From Sisyra terminalis (lineage: Eukaryota > Arthropoda > Insecta > Neuroptera > Sisyridae), in contig OY292274.1 of NCBI GenBank assembly GCA_958496175.1, positions 40,930,630-40,994,629 on the forward strand: a stretch of 64,000 nt of DNA. The letters are read 5' to 3'. Within the stretch, counting starts at the first letter, position 1; every line of letters begins with the position of its first letter. A program made the translations under genes and the position numbers. The notes beneath the pieces were generated by a model. That model saw only the letters and a list, made by a program, of their open reading frames with translations. It ran no database searches and was not told the DNA's origin. This document shows positions 13,224 through 25,144 of the stretch, in pieces.

Positions 13224-13407
13224 CAATGTTTTTCAACGTGACCCTCCGCAACCTACTGGGGTCGTGAAGTAAAAATGAATGAAAATGTAACATGGATTTG
13301 ATATTTGTAACATAACAAATTACAGGATAAAATCAGTAAAGGGAAGGGGTCGCCAAAAATCGCTATGTACTAAGAGGGTTGTATACACAAAGGTTGAAAA
13401 AACACTA
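13224..13407. mobile_element. hAT-type MITE, second of a tandem pair
   Basis: Begins CAATGTTTTTCAACGTGACC and ends GGTTGAAAAAACACTA. Flanks TTCTAAAA (13216-13223) and ACCTAAAA (13408-13415) match at 6 of 8. The left outer flank of the first copy and the right outer flank of this one (ACCTATAA, ACCTAAAA) match at 7 of 8. The two copies therefore look like one tandem unit sharing a single target duplication. Confidence 0.7.
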
Positions 13408-13415
13408 ACCTAAAA

Positions 13416-14679
13416 CATTGAAAGTATCCCACCGGAATGATTTTCAAAATGATCTCAAAAATAATTAAAAATATGTACATATTATCTTCTTTGGTTAAAT
13501 ATCGAAATACATATTTTTTATAAGAAAGAGAAATATCGAAAATTTGCTCAATTCGATCAATTCGATTCGATCCCAAAGTTGTTTTGAAGCGGCCACCTTG
13601 ATTAGTCAACCACCAATATGCTTAAAGTTTATTACTTCAGTGGTTTTAATCACTTTTTTTTTGTAAAATATTTTTTTTTAAATTTTGTATCTATCTACAT
13701 AAATAGCGATACTTGAAAAAATTTCAAGAGCAAATGTTAGTATTAATTTTTAAATTAATGATACAAATTATGTAAGAAATTGTTTCAATTCAAGAAACTA
13801 TGTAAGTTCGTGATTTTACGTTTAATCAAATCTTTTTTGATTAACTTTCATTTACGAACTCAACAACTTAATTAAAAACTAACCACACTTAAACTATCCA
13901 AAATATATTCTTCAATTCCATGAAACAAATTAAAAATCTTTATTCGATTGGCGAAATAAAACAGAATTGATAATCAAAACAACTTGAACTTCTTTCTAGA
14001 CGTTAAAATACAAGTAGCTTTTTTTAACCCACGACAAACCTTGATTAATGAATACTAATTTTTTGTCGACATTTTTTACATATGGTTCATAATTAATTCT
14101 ATAGAAAGACCAATTTGACCTTACAGTTACAAAATTAAAACCTGGCCCCGTTTGGGATCAATAATAAATCCACCAGATCGTATCTTTTGTTTTAGCAATA
14201 ATATATCGAAGTATCGAGGCGAGATTCTTTGTTTCTCAGATCATTTTTCGGGGAAAAAAATGGATTGGTTTAATGATTCTTTTTTCTCGTCACTGAGCGA
14301 AGATTGCAAAATGTTCGTTCAAGTTAAATACGAAGGGTTAATTAGTTATTTATTGAAACGTTAGTGTTTCAACACATTCCATTATACATATACTTATTTG
14401 AAAGAAGATTTTGTATAAATTAACATTGGATAAAAGAGTAATTATATTGGTGAATGACTTAGTATTTATTTGGATGATAGGTATTCTAGTATTCTGGAAT
14501 TCAATCGAGTTAAAACTATAATTTGGCACCTAAGTACTTTTGAAAAAGTTTTGAAATTTAAATTAGGCTAATGGGGTGTACAACAAATTTTCTTCTATGA
14601 TGAACTTCTTTGTTTCCCTAAGGCCTAAAGGATCACTACTTCCATTTATAAGAGAAGTATTTAAATATTAGAAATACTT
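13416..14679. other. AT-rich stretch, nothing recognised
   Basis: A 70-codon frame at 14152-14364 has no recognisable domain. No repeats seen. Confidence 0.5.
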
Positions 14680-14684
14680 ATTAA

Positions 14685-15290
14685 AAGGTGACTAGACATT
14701 TGCCCCCTAGAAATTCCTCACACGAAATTTACTCACAGAAAATTGCTCACTAACATTACTGTGCACACGAAAGTTGCTCACATAGAAACTTACTCATAGA
14801 GTAATTCTTCATACAGAAACTAACGCACAATGATATATCCTCACATGGAAATTTGTCCGCAGGAAAGTTAGTATAATTAGATTAGTATTTTAGTTAGTAT
14901 AATTAGATTGCTAGTATAACGATATTTTACGATATTAAAATTTAACTAATAAAAAAATCGCGAATTAAATTAAAGTAGAAACTGAAACTTGGACAGATAA
15001 TGACTAAAAAGGACATGAGCTCTTATTTTTATTTAATTTTTAGATTTTTCAAAAAATACGATATTTTCTTTCAAATAGCTTAAAAACGTATTACAATACT
15101 TATAATAAATAATAATTAAATAATAAATAAAATATTTTTTTCCTGTGAGCAAATTTTCATGTGAGGATATATCTTTGTGCGTTAATTTGTGTGAGGAATT
15201 TTCTCTGTGAGCAACTGTCTAAGTAGGCAACAATACTAGTGCGCAACTTTTTGTGAGCAATTTTCTAATGAGCAACTGTCATGGAACCTT
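14685..15290. mobile_element. fold-back element with internally repetitive inverted arms
   Basis: Starts AAGGT and ends ACCTT, flanked on both sides by the 5-bp direct repeat ATTAA (14680-14684 and 15291-15295). Left arm about 14685-14873 and right arm about 15141-15290 are inverted copies. Each is built of degenerate short units of the type GAAAATTGCTCACA. The spacer contains a duplicated GTTAGTATAATTAGATT and a single arm of the MITE family seen at 21.3, 50.9 and 58.3 kb (about 14940-15021). Long inverted repeats made of short tandem units are the hallmark of fold-back/Galileo-type DNA elements. No coding sequence is present. Confidence 0.75.
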
Positions 15291-15295
15291 ATTAA

Positions 15296-16240
15296 AATAT
15301 ACAGCCCCTGGCCGTATTATTAAACGCACTTTAGATTTTATACAAAATGTACAAATTCTACTAAATTAAATTTAATATTGTTTACTTCTTATATTATATA
15401 AAGTTATATTGATTTTTAAAAAATATATTTTCTGGATAAGGGTAAAACCTTGTTTATTATCCTTATTACCCTACTTTAAGATAATAGCCTTGATTTGTAA
15501 CCCATTGAAAATGTGTGAAAACTGCTGAAAAAAAAAGTAGTTAAAGAGGTGGTCACAACAGAAAAATGGCCCTTAGAAAAAACATTGACGTATGGAATCA
15601 TCATCCACAAATACAGCAGACAGTATTGTCCTACATAGACAGCGCAGACTGCGCAGTATGGGAACTTAAATATAAGTAAACGGGCTTTCAATTGAATATT
15701 AAACAATTCAGCTCGCCATAATTAAGAAGATGTTTAATTAATTTAATGGTAAAAAAATAGTTTTTAGTTAATATAATTTTTGGTTACGCTAGTTGGTATT
15801 AAGCGTAATAAACTACATTTGTACAGGAAAGTAAACCCAGTCAAAAATTTGAACCCAAAATAAAATAGCTCTTACTTCAGGTTTTATGCAAAACCTATAG
15901 TGCGTCTATTAATATGGTCAGGGACTGTATATCCTACACCCCAGAATACTAACTCCAACTAGTAGGTATAAATTGGAAAAAGAATAAATACATAATTGAA
16001 ATTGTAAATACATTTTTTCTAGTATTGCCTACTAACAATTGAAAATCTATATCTAAAGAAGTGTTCCATAGGCTTAAAGTAGAGTTGGATGTGAAGAATT
16101 TTTTTATGTGTTTGGAAGAGTTGTTGGTTGATTTGTTATGGACGTAAAATGATGGAAGTTTTAACTACTGAATTGAGGTATGGTCAAGTCAAGAGAAATA
16201 ATGCGTGCTTGAAGAAACGTAACGAAGCTCAGCAGGTCTC
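15296..16240. other. AT-rich stretch, nothing recognised
   Basis: No feature supported. A 76-codon minus frame at 15476-15706 is not recognisable. Confidence 0.5.
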
Positions 16241-16329
16241 AAATAAATCACAGTAAGGGGAACAGCATTAGTGTCACCAAGAGCAATGAGTTATTGACAA
16301 CGCATATCATAGATTGTGTTAATTTATTG

Positions 16330-16690
16330 ATTCGGGTTGAGTGGCGCGGCCGCGGCGGCCCGATCGGCGGCCCAATCGGCGGCCATACCAGTTCTCGTGG
16401 AATCTGGATCTGGAGTAGATGTGTGGAGGTCAGCGAGGTCGCAGGGAGTGGTCGGTCGGGCGCGGCCGGTGCTCTGCCCTCAGGGCCCCACACACGAGGT
16501 CAACACTCGGCCCGCTGCACGTGAACCAGATCAGCATCATCAGCACACCACAACCACCAGCAGCAACAGCAGCCGCTAACTAACCTGTCCTCCTATTGAC
16601 CATCTCACCCGGTCCGTCTGCACCATCTTCATCAATCGGTCCGTTCGCCGCTTTTGACCGCGAGGCCACTCTTCTCGTCATCGGCAATCA
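16330..16690. promoter_or_regulatory. CpG-rich island, candidate promoter or 5' exon
   Basis: An abrupt G+C- and CpG-rich island in otherwise very AT-rich DNA. It contains GCGGCCGC and a 12-bp tandem repeat GGCGGCCCRATC (three units, 16354-16389), then a CAG/CAC-rich run at about 16534-16577. Open frames exist on both strands (16337-16579 plus, 16248-16493 minus), but none begins with a convincing ATG or shows a domain, and the plus frames open only from TTG. On the plus strand it lies 2.7 kb upstream of the SAM-domain exon and may be that gene's first exon. No splice donor could be chosen with confidence. Confidence 0.4.
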
Positions 16691-17600
16691 GATTTCGCGT
16701 AGGATCATTTCAATCAAAAACATTATCAACTTGCAAAAACGCCTAAAACCGAATAAATCCAAACCGTACCTATCTCATTCGTCTTGGCTCCGTTCCACCA
16801 ATCGATCTTCCGTCATATTTTTTTACATTCTTATTAATTACAAAGATCAAGCGTTACTTTTATTGCCAACTGTACTCTCCCTGCACGTTAAACAACTTTA
16901 ATTATTAACGACATAATTACTAATCAAACCAGAAATTCTAGAACGCTGATGCTCTAATTTACACATTTTATATTTATTTCATCCACTGAATTATATGTTT
17001 TTATTATTTCTTTTATTAAAACAAATTGAGATATAAAAATAAATATTCTAACTCTTATCAACCACTTCAGCAACTTTAAGCAGATACTTCTAACAATTTC
17101 AAAACATTTTAACTCCAAGTACCCTGTGCATACAAGTGCTATTTGGCAATTGTATATAAGTCAATACTTTTAAGTGCTAAGCTTAAAATATTTAAAAAAA
17201 AACGGTGTGTGTACTTATGTACGCGCGTGAGAAGTTATACTTCTTTGATATAATTAAAAAGATGTTTTCAATCCAGTACCGTCGCCTCATCCAGTAGTGC
17301 CTAAATTGGCACACCAGTTTTAAGTAGTTTGTGATAACTAAAATATGATACAATTATAAACACAATTTGCTTTTAATATCCAAATCCATAATAACCAAAC
17401 GTATGTGTTGCGGTAAATACAAGGACAAAGAATATAAAGTTGTAAACACATCCGTGTGAGTGGAATACAAATTTAATTAGTTTAAACTGTCATTTCGATT
17501 TCATTCAAACGCTAATTTTAACCATTTGTCAGTTGTGTCAGTGTTGAACTGTGAATATTTCACGGAAAATTACTGGTTTTCAATGGAAAAATAACTGGGG
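16691..17600. other. stretch without recognised features
   Basis: No domain-bearing exon for the N-terminal half of a SAM domain could be found here or elsewhere upstream. Confidence 0.5.
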
Positions 17601-17639
17601 AAAAAGCATCCCCGAACTTAACTACTGAAACACTTGATA

Positions 17640-17890
17640 TTACAAGAAAACAAGTCCAAGTGGTAACTGGGCCTGATAATCAGCTTCAGCAAACTGAAAA
17701 AGCACCTGCATACAATGGGATTACATGTGTATGATCCAAGATGCAGATTCTGCCAAGCAGAAGATGAAACCACTTCTCACGTTCTGTGGGAATGCGGTAC
17801 TCATGAATGAAGACATGAAGAACTGGGATGCCTTATTGTCTAGCTCTGAAATTGACATAGTCGAAAAACACCTAGAACACCGGTTGTAAT
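17640..17890 (+). pseudogene. non-LTR retrotransposon C-terminal fragment
   Basis: 17694-17810 is open and encodes LKKHLHTMGLHVYDPRCRFC followed by a cysteine/histidine motif (HVLWEC) and a stop. This is the C-x2-C-x9-H-x4-C pattern after the RNase H region of many insect non-LTR elements. Just upstream, in broken frames, is SRKQVQVVTG-like sequence. Further downstream IVEKHLEHRL is readable before another stop. The better copy is at 45776-46038. The rest of the element is missing, so this is a dead fragment. Confidence 0.75.
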
Positions 17891-18099
17891 TCGTATTTTA
17901 ATGAAAGTAGTGTAGTAGAATGAAGTTTAATGAAAGTTTTGCAAATAAGAGTAATGGCACCTATTGGAATAAGAGTAAGTGCTAAGATTCGAAAGATATT
18001 TTTAATATATTCTATCATTGATATATTTTGTCCACTGATACCAACGCATGTAGCCGTTTCTTATATTGTTTATACAATATATAAAATATATTGTGTGCT

Positions 18100-18290
18100 T
18101 TTATATATTTATTATGATTTACGAAAGTAAACTATAAAAGTAAATTTGAACAAAAGCTCAAACCAATATATTTGATGTATTGCCCAGATACGTATTTCGA
18201 TTGCCAAGCAATCGAATATTGGATATCAAGTATTGGATTGCTCCGTAACTGCTATGTGATGAAGTCACGAATAACATTTATTATATTATA
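18100..18290 (-). repeat. dispersed repeat family Q, copy 1
   Basis: Read on the minus strand it contains ATAGCAGTTACGGAGCAATC, then GATTGCTTGGCAATCGAAAT and ACGTATC, then a TTTGAAC...TTTACT tract. The same blocks occur in order on the plus strand at 46560-46770. GATTGCTTGGCAATC is a perfect 6-bp hairpin with a 3-nt loop and is followed directly by GAAA, which resembles stem II of a hammerhead. The upstream core is not conserved here, so I call it only a repeat. Confidence 0.5.
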
Positions 18291-19372
18291 TAAAAGTTAC
18301 AATTGATTTTTCACGGTATCTTCCTTTGAACAAGAAAGTTTTTTTCTGATCTATTTTGACAAAATTAATGAAAGTTAATCTATTCCATTATTAATGTTTC
18401 ATAATTCCTTCTTGCAAAAATGCTTAAAAAAAATCAAAATAATGAATCAACTGAAGTGATATTAAAGAAACAATGGTAAAATTATTAAAATCTAGAGTAG
18501 TGTGTATTTTTTTGTGAATCATGAAAAAGATATACGATTTTACCATTTCTACTTACAATTAAATGAATATAAATACGTAACGATTTTAAAAGCGAAATAG
18601 CTGTAAATTTATTAGAAATAAATCATTATATTAAATAATTTTGAAAGATTGCCAAACAAAGAACCGCACAATCTATATAGCAAAAGTTCTAAGGCGCTGG
18701 TATACAAATTGTCCCATTATTATATTCTTCTCCTTTAACAAATACCACCGTCCACCGTACTAGAAATTTGACCAAAACTGTATATTATAGCATATTGTTT
18801 ACATGTATAAAGTAAAACTCCTCGAGTTCTTTCCATTCTTTTAGACATTGAAAGTTGAAACATTTTGCGTGACAAATTCCTGTGTGTTTGAATTACAATT
18901 TTCTAGCCTGAATCACGACATGATTTGCAAGTCTAGCGTTTAGATTTCCCAGTTTAAAAATATTTAACTTCGATTTTTGATTTCTCAACTATCGCGTGTT
19001 TTACATTTTTTTTAATTTGGATTAACATAACCACGTGCTAACTATTGATTTCATGCAAAATTATTTAATTAATAACTACCTCCATTAAATGTACGAGCAC
19101 TTATCTATACATTTTTTTTCAAGTTTAGATTTACAGTTACTAGTTTTTGTACTACTCATATTAAGTTAAAATTTAATTGAAGATTAAATAAGTAATTTTC
19201 CGCGAAATAAATTGTATTTTTTCTTCTTTATTAAAGAGAAATTAATTAGCAATTCAAAATAATAAATCTCTTTTTTCAAATAGTTTTAATTTCAAATTAA
19301 AGAAGATAAATTAGAAATAAAATAAAAGATTTTTTTAATTAGAAAAATAATTTTTTATTTTGTTTTTTGCAG
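18291..19372 (+). other. upstream intron of the SAM gene, no features
   Basis: AT-rich sequence ending in a T-rich tract and acceptor TTTTTTGCAG at 19363-19372. The exon 5' of this intron was not identified, so the intron's 5' end is unknown. Confidence 0.5.
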
Positions 19373-19615
19373 AATTTCCGAGAGCAGAGAATCGATGGTT
19401 CAGGATTGCCTTTGTTGACCGAGGAACATCTGACGACAACGATGAACATGAAATTGGGCCCAGCTTTAAAATTAAAATCGTTACTATCGAAAAAATTAGG
19501 CTCATGTGCTTTATGTTTGCACTGCAGCCATTGTCATAACAGTTCAGGCTTCGATCAAAGTTCTGGATCACTAGTTTCACCCAAACACGAAAAACGTCCT
19601 GCAAGCAGTTCATGA
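19373..19615 (+). CDS. last exon of a SAM-domain protein (SAMD7/SAMD11-like or polyhomeotic-like)
   Basis: The exon follows a strong acceptor (T-tract, TTGCAG) and starts in phase 0 with NFREQRIDGSGLPLLTEEHL, continuing TTTMNMKLGPALKLKSLLSK. This is the second half of a sterile alpha motif. The PLLTEEHL and KLGPALK blocks match SAMD7/SAMD11, with polyhomeotic and L3MBTL relatives close behind. The first SAM helices, usually starting with a WSV-D-V motif, must lie on an upstream exon that I could not find. After the domain comes a short tail with a C-x2-C-x2-C-x2-C run (CALCLHCSHC) and a serine-rich end, then TGA. SAM domains of this class polymerise and act in chromatin repression, so a nuclear role is inferred. 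Full gene identity is not settled. Confidence 0.85.
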   Translation, partial: NFREQRIDGSGLPLLTEEHLTTTMNMKLGPALKLKSLLSKKLGSCALCLHCSHCHNSSGFDQSSGSLVSPKHEKRPASSS

Positions 19616-19796
19616 AATCACTCGCATTTACAAACTGTAACGGAAAACTTACAAAGAAAAAACATCAAATATTTGTATATAAATTACATAATATAACGAA
19701 ACTTACGCTTTGGGAAAATAATTTAAAAACTAGTATTTTTCAAAGCTAAATCTGTACCTAAACGATATAAATAGGATATTTGATTTTTTCGATTGA

Positions 19797-19818
19797 AATA
19801 AACTTTTTTGCAAATAAA
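19797..19818 (+). terminator. poly(A) signals of the SAM gene
   Basis: Two AATAAA hexamers (19797-19802 and 19813-19818) lie about 180 bases after the stop codon, consistent with a short 3' UTR. Confidence 0.55.
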
Positions 19819-19839
19819 ACGCATCTGATCAAACAACTC

Positions 19840-21318
19840 AATGTGTCAATGTTATTATTTCCATCTTTAAAACTAAACTTTGTAAATATGAATAACAGAA
19901 AAAGTATATAAAATGTAAATTTGTGATACTTTTAATATGGAGTGCCTTATATAACAAGGGTTACGAAATGTACACTGTGTATACAAGAAGACAAATCAAT
20001 TTGGAAAAAATTAATAACTATATGTGCTAATTTTCAAGTATTTAAATGAAAACCGAGAAAATAAAATAATAATAAATATATTTTTCTAGAATTTTTTATA
20101 ATTTACATTTCACTCGAAACAATACATTTTCGTAATTTATATTAAATATTTACTTCGATGAAACGAGAATATTAAAATACATACAATTTAAAATTTTATT
20201 AAGACAAAATAGTTGACTAAAATTAAAATTATTACAAGTCAAATAATAGGCATATTTTATTTGCAATAAATTAAGTTTATTCAAGAAATAGTATTTTTGA
20301 ATGTTTATAATAATTTATAATTATTATATTTGTAATACCTATGTACTTAATCTATAATATTAAAAATTCATATGATGAATAAATATGTGTACAATTTTTT
20401 AAACAATAAAAATTACATTTGATAAATGTGAATTTTTTTATTCCTCTTATATTGTAAGCTGTTTAATTTTTAGTGGGGTTGAAACTACGAAGAAAACAAA
20501 TAAGACTTGCAAAATATTTTAACTTCTCTATTTCGCAATTATTAAAATTCCAAATTTTCACTGTTGTTTCTTTGAATTTTTTATAAATCTTACAATAAAA
20601 ACTGCATACAATTGAGAAGAAATTATTTTTTTACATGTGACTGAGCTTTGCCTTCTCCCACCTACTCACTCATCACACGAATTAGTCTTATGTCTACAAT
20701 GCAGCTTTTTTTAATACAAATATTAACTTTTCTTAGTTGACCGTGGTATCAAAATTCTTCACAAAAAATGGGAATTAGGTGTGTAATAGATACGACCGTG
20801 TGTTGTACGTGAACGCATGTTCATTCTTTTACGTTCCCACTACTGTTTCCACTCGGTCGTATGGTGTTTTATTGGTATCATCATACGATTTCTGCATTGG
20901 ATTTGAATTTTTGCACGTATAAGTCGACATTATATATTTTTGATTAAGTTTTTTAATTTTAAGGTCATATATATTCGTTGTAACTATTTTACACTGCTGT
21001 TTAATATATGCAATCGATACATTTTGGTAAGAGCTGATGATTGAAACCTAAACAAACGTCCTAGCTTTTCCGTGCAAAAATTTATGTCAAGTTAAAATCT
21101 CGAAACATAGCGAAATAAGCTCAAAATAGCGGAGCTTCCCGCTCCATCTCCCGCGATAAGTCACAGCTCTCACTTAGCGTACCGAATTCTTTGATCCGTA
21201 GTTAAATTTTGGATGAAGATAATAGATATATAACTGTAAACCCCAATTTTGTTATCATTCGTTTTTTCAATTGCCTCCCACTATTAACGCAATTTAAAAG
21301 ACTTATCTACGTCAAAAA
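19840..21318. other. AT-rich stretch with a weak inverted repeat
   Basis: A short inverted repeat (ATACGACCG...CGGTCGTAT, about 20790-20868) is the only structure noticed. Nothing else is supported. Confidence 0.45.
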
Positions 21319-21322
21319 AAAT

Positions 21323-21546
21323 AGCTCTTGTTCCTTTTAGCGAGGTCAGTTTCCGGTAATGTTTCGTTTTTCACTTTGTTTTTAATTAAACTCGTGAATA
21401 AATCGGACCATAATAAAAAATTATAATCAAAACACAAAATTAAACAATTTTAGAATAGAATCAACAACAAAATCGCGAATAAAATTAAAAACATAATAAA
21501 AAAGGAAACGTTGCGAGATTCGGGTGTCGCTAAATAGAACATGAGC
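21323..21546. mobile_element. MITE family M, copy 1
   Basis: Left end AGCTCTTGTTCCTTTTAGCG is the imperfect inverse of the right end (CGCTAAATAGAACATGAGCC). Arms continue through an ACTTTGTTTTTAATT block and a GTGAATAAATCGG block. The same architecture recurs at 50878-51083 and 58348-58571, with a single arm at about 14940-15021. No open frame is present. Superfamily is not assigned because no clear target duplication was seen. Confidence 0.6.
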
Positions 21547-22681
21547 CAAAGAAATGCAATAACAAAGCTTAATTTTAATAGGGCTGTCTAGATTCGTTAA
21601 GAAATATTTTCTGGCTCAAAACTTTTCAGTTTTGGGTTTTTTCTTGGTTGATTTCAACTAAAATTCGTTACGCAAAACTAAACACAAACCTAAATAGTAA
21701 AGAAAGCTTTCTACGACTTACCGTTTTTGATATTTGAGTGTTATCTACATGCATTCGTACATAAAGACGTAAATTAGACAATAAATTTAGGAATGCTTCA
21801 ATCACTATCGCAAAATTTTGCAAATTATATGAAAATAATAATCAATCTTCAATTTATAGATTTCTCGATTATGAAATTGAATCTTTTATTCTTTTATTAA
21901 AAAATAGTAGTGTAATTAGTAGTGATTATGTAAAGCAAAAACTGTTTGAGATATTTTTTTTAAGTTCTGCAAGAAAAAGACAAACCATAGTATTTAGTTG
22001 CCTACACGAAACATTAGAAGTAATTTTGTTAACATATTGGACCCACTTCCACATTAAAATCTTATAATGCTTATAATCGTTTATCGTTTAAATCTTTAAG
22101 CTATTTAAAATAAAAGCGTAAATAATTTTTCCAGTAGTTCCTTTGCAATCGAATTGTAATACCAGATTCATTTATACAATAAAACTAAAAATTTTACTTG
22201 GGAGTTTTGAATTCATTTGATAGCTTGTTGTATAACTTAAAAACAATATAATTAAGCTGCAAATAACAAAACCCATTAATAAATATACAAAAACAGCAAT
22301 TAGTAAGTATAACATTTTTGAAGAAGAATGAAATTTGCATACGTAAGTATGACGCCTTAAAAAATAGTGTATTCATGGTACTAGACATTTCGTAGAAATG
22401 AAAATGCGAAAAGTCGTAAGCCTACTATATGCTTTATAAATTTATGCAGTAAACATAATCTTTTTTTGAAATTAATACAAATCAAATAAGGTTACATTAT
22501 CTTCCTAATATTTTAATTTCGAAGTTTTGATTAGTTTAAATTAAATGAAACCAATGAATTATAAAAAAATATTAAAAATCATTTTTAAGTATAAAACTTT
22601 AAAATTTTTATTTATATTGTACCACGTAATAGTTTCGATTTAGTTCGATTTTAGAAATTCAGCTTTAAATTATATACGTAA
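21547..22681. other. AT-rich stretch, nothing recognised
   Basis: No feature supported. Confidence 0.5.
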
Positions 22682-25144
22682 CTAGCTGATCCCCGCGACT
22701 TCGTCTGCGTAACGTAGGTGTAAATTATATTTTCTTTTTTAAATTTGCTATTTGTAGTGGTATATGAAAATTATTATTTTTCTTATTTCTTTTACGAAAA
22801 CCATAATCATACTTAAAAACACTATTTTGTCAACTTTAAAAATACACATTTAATAAACTGTTACTTAGAATAAATAGTTGTATATAATGATCAATTAATT
22901 TTCAAAAAATAATTATAAATATCTAAAAAGTACCTAAAAAAACCGTATACCTACGTGTATCAATTAATCCGTAAATCAATCAGCATCTATTCATAAATAA
23001 AAACTATCGTTAAGTTCCATAAAGTCAGTCATAATTATAACTTAAAACAGTCAAAAGTTATCAAAACACTTGCCTAGATATTTAGAATAGTAGTAAAAAT
23101 CACATTTCATTGTCTGGACTCTCGAATGAACCCTTTTCTCGAAACTATTTCACAATTTCCTAAATTACCGCGAAATTAAAATTTGTTCAATTACACGAAA
23201 CCCAGCTCCTCCATAATCAAGTATAACCATTGTGTATCTATGCACTTATTATTAAAATATCTGAATTTCAACTATATAATTAAACCATTTTCTTTTAGTT
23301 CACCGACTTGCTCACTACTCGATATTCGCTCACTAATGTATTTATTTGTGAACACGTATTTCGGATTTTTAGGTTTACAATATGTGAAAGCCAAAAAACT
23401 TAATGCTCACTTATGAACTTAACCTTTTTCAGATATATATATATATATATATATAAAATTTAAACAATAAAACATTAAATTTTATATATATATACATTTT
23501 TAAGCAGATCCTACGTTTTTGAATCTAATAATAAATCAACATTGTTTTATTTTAAGCGATAAAACGTTTCGCCTATTACGAACATATTTTGATAATTAAA
23601 TTTGAAATTTCGATTGTTTGATAGACGTTATGCCATACTAACTTTGCCACCATTTTTCACATTTTTAGGGGAGAAATTAACAAAAACCCTTTCTTATTAT
23701 ATATCTGCATCGTATAAGAAAAACATTTTCCAAATTTCGTCGACACAAATATCCTTTTATTTGGAAAATACAATGTAAAACGAAAAAACTTATGACCTTT
23801 ATTTTGATTATCATTACTAAAAAGCAATTCGATTTCGCACATTTAGACGTTGTACATACAAAATTGTTGGAAACAGGTAGAAAACGTGGAAGGAAATAAG
23901 AATATTTTATATATTTTCAAGAACAATAATTGATTTTAAAATTTTTCTGAATACCGAAGAAAAGTTAGTTAGGAAGATTTTATATTTTGATTGATAATGA
24001 AATATATGACAAAAAATTGCTCCCTTAATGTTTTTCAGCAGAATAAATAATTGCTCCAGGTCACAATCATTGGTTCATAAAAATTAGATTTTAAAAAGTT
24101 TGATTGTTGAAACACAAACAAAAATTAAAAATCGGTAGTAGTAAAAAAGTACTACATATACTTTCATACTAATTTAGTGAAATAACGTTATTTAAAACGT
24201 TGTTACTAAAATGATATAACAAAAACAGAAACTTATAATTAATAATTTATTTATTAATTGCACTTATTAAATTCAAAATTTCGATTGTTGATTAACTTAA
24301 CATTTTCTCATACTGACTTAGTCACCCCTTTTACTCTTTTAGGGTAGGAATTTTCAAAAAAAAATTCTTATCAGTTGTCTACTTCTTAAAAGGAATACAT
24401 CGAATATTAAAATTTCATCAGTCAGAGGGGATATATAAATACAGGATTTTATGTATGCACGGTTTTGAAAACGTATTTACTTTAAGTTTAATTACTATTA
24501 TTATTATTACTACTACTACTATTATTTTTTTTGTTAATATTTCAATATTGAGTAACTCTAAAGGTCTATTTACAACAATTTTGTAAAAAAAAAAATAAAA
24601 AAAAAAGTTTGCTGTAAGATCTGAACCCACGTCTTTATAATTATGAGTATCAAAATGTCAGAAACGTAAGCCATTACGCTATTAACATCAACTATGTGTT
24701 TTATATATATAAAGATTTATATTTCAAAGAGGCAATGTTTTAAAATTTAAATTGAATTTACTGTACTTTTTATCAGTTTAACTAAAAATATTTTTACAGA
24801 TTATTTTCTAACTTTAAATTACCTTTCCAATGATATATAACTCACCGGTCTACTGTAAAAATTTCTGTTTTCATCCCTAGGGAATACCTTTCCTTATTAT
24901 TTTTTTGGAATGATAAGTAGCCTATAGTTTATGGGAAAGTGTGTTGTATCTTAATACCAAATTTCATTAAATTTCATTCGGTTGTTCCGTTCTTTAGTTA
25001 AATCGGGAGACACAGACAGACAGACAAAAATTTTAAAAATGTTAAATTCGGAATAAGGGCCTCTTGAAACAAATATTTACCCTAAAATTGGGTTCAAAAT
25101 CGAAATGTACAGACAGACGTAAGAATTTTATATATTAGTATAGA
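22682..25144 (-). mobile_element. Helitron-like element, non-autonomous, copy 1
   Basis: On the minus strand it starts TCTATACTAATATATAAAAT (at 25144) and ends GAAGTCGCGGGGATCAGCTAG (at 22682). It is inserted between A and T with no target duplication, as Helitrons are (5' TC, 3' CTRR). A tract with CAGACAGACAGACA and a GAATGATAAGTAGCCTATAG-type block (25 kb side) is common in such insect elements. Two diverged direct units (about 23590-23700 and 24265-24375, both with a TTTTTAGGG-like core) and an (AT)n microsatellite lie inside. No Rep/helicase frame is seen. A tRNA-like stretch at 24601-24690 (minus) may be an older SINE insertion. Confidence 0.55.
23432..23455. repeat. (AT)n microsatellite
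   Basis: Uninterrupted AT dinucleotides within the Helitron-like element. Confidence 0.9.

Noticed and set aside
16596..16901. 101-codon open frame after the CpG island
   Set aside because: It opens with TTG rather than ATG, is serine/proline-rich only at its start, then becomes AT-rich chance coding. No domain or splice support.
24601..24690. tRNA-like sequence on the minus strand
   Set aside because: Box A- and B-like blocks are present, but no cloverleaf with a paired acceptor stem could be drawn. More likely an old SINE inside the Helitron-like element.
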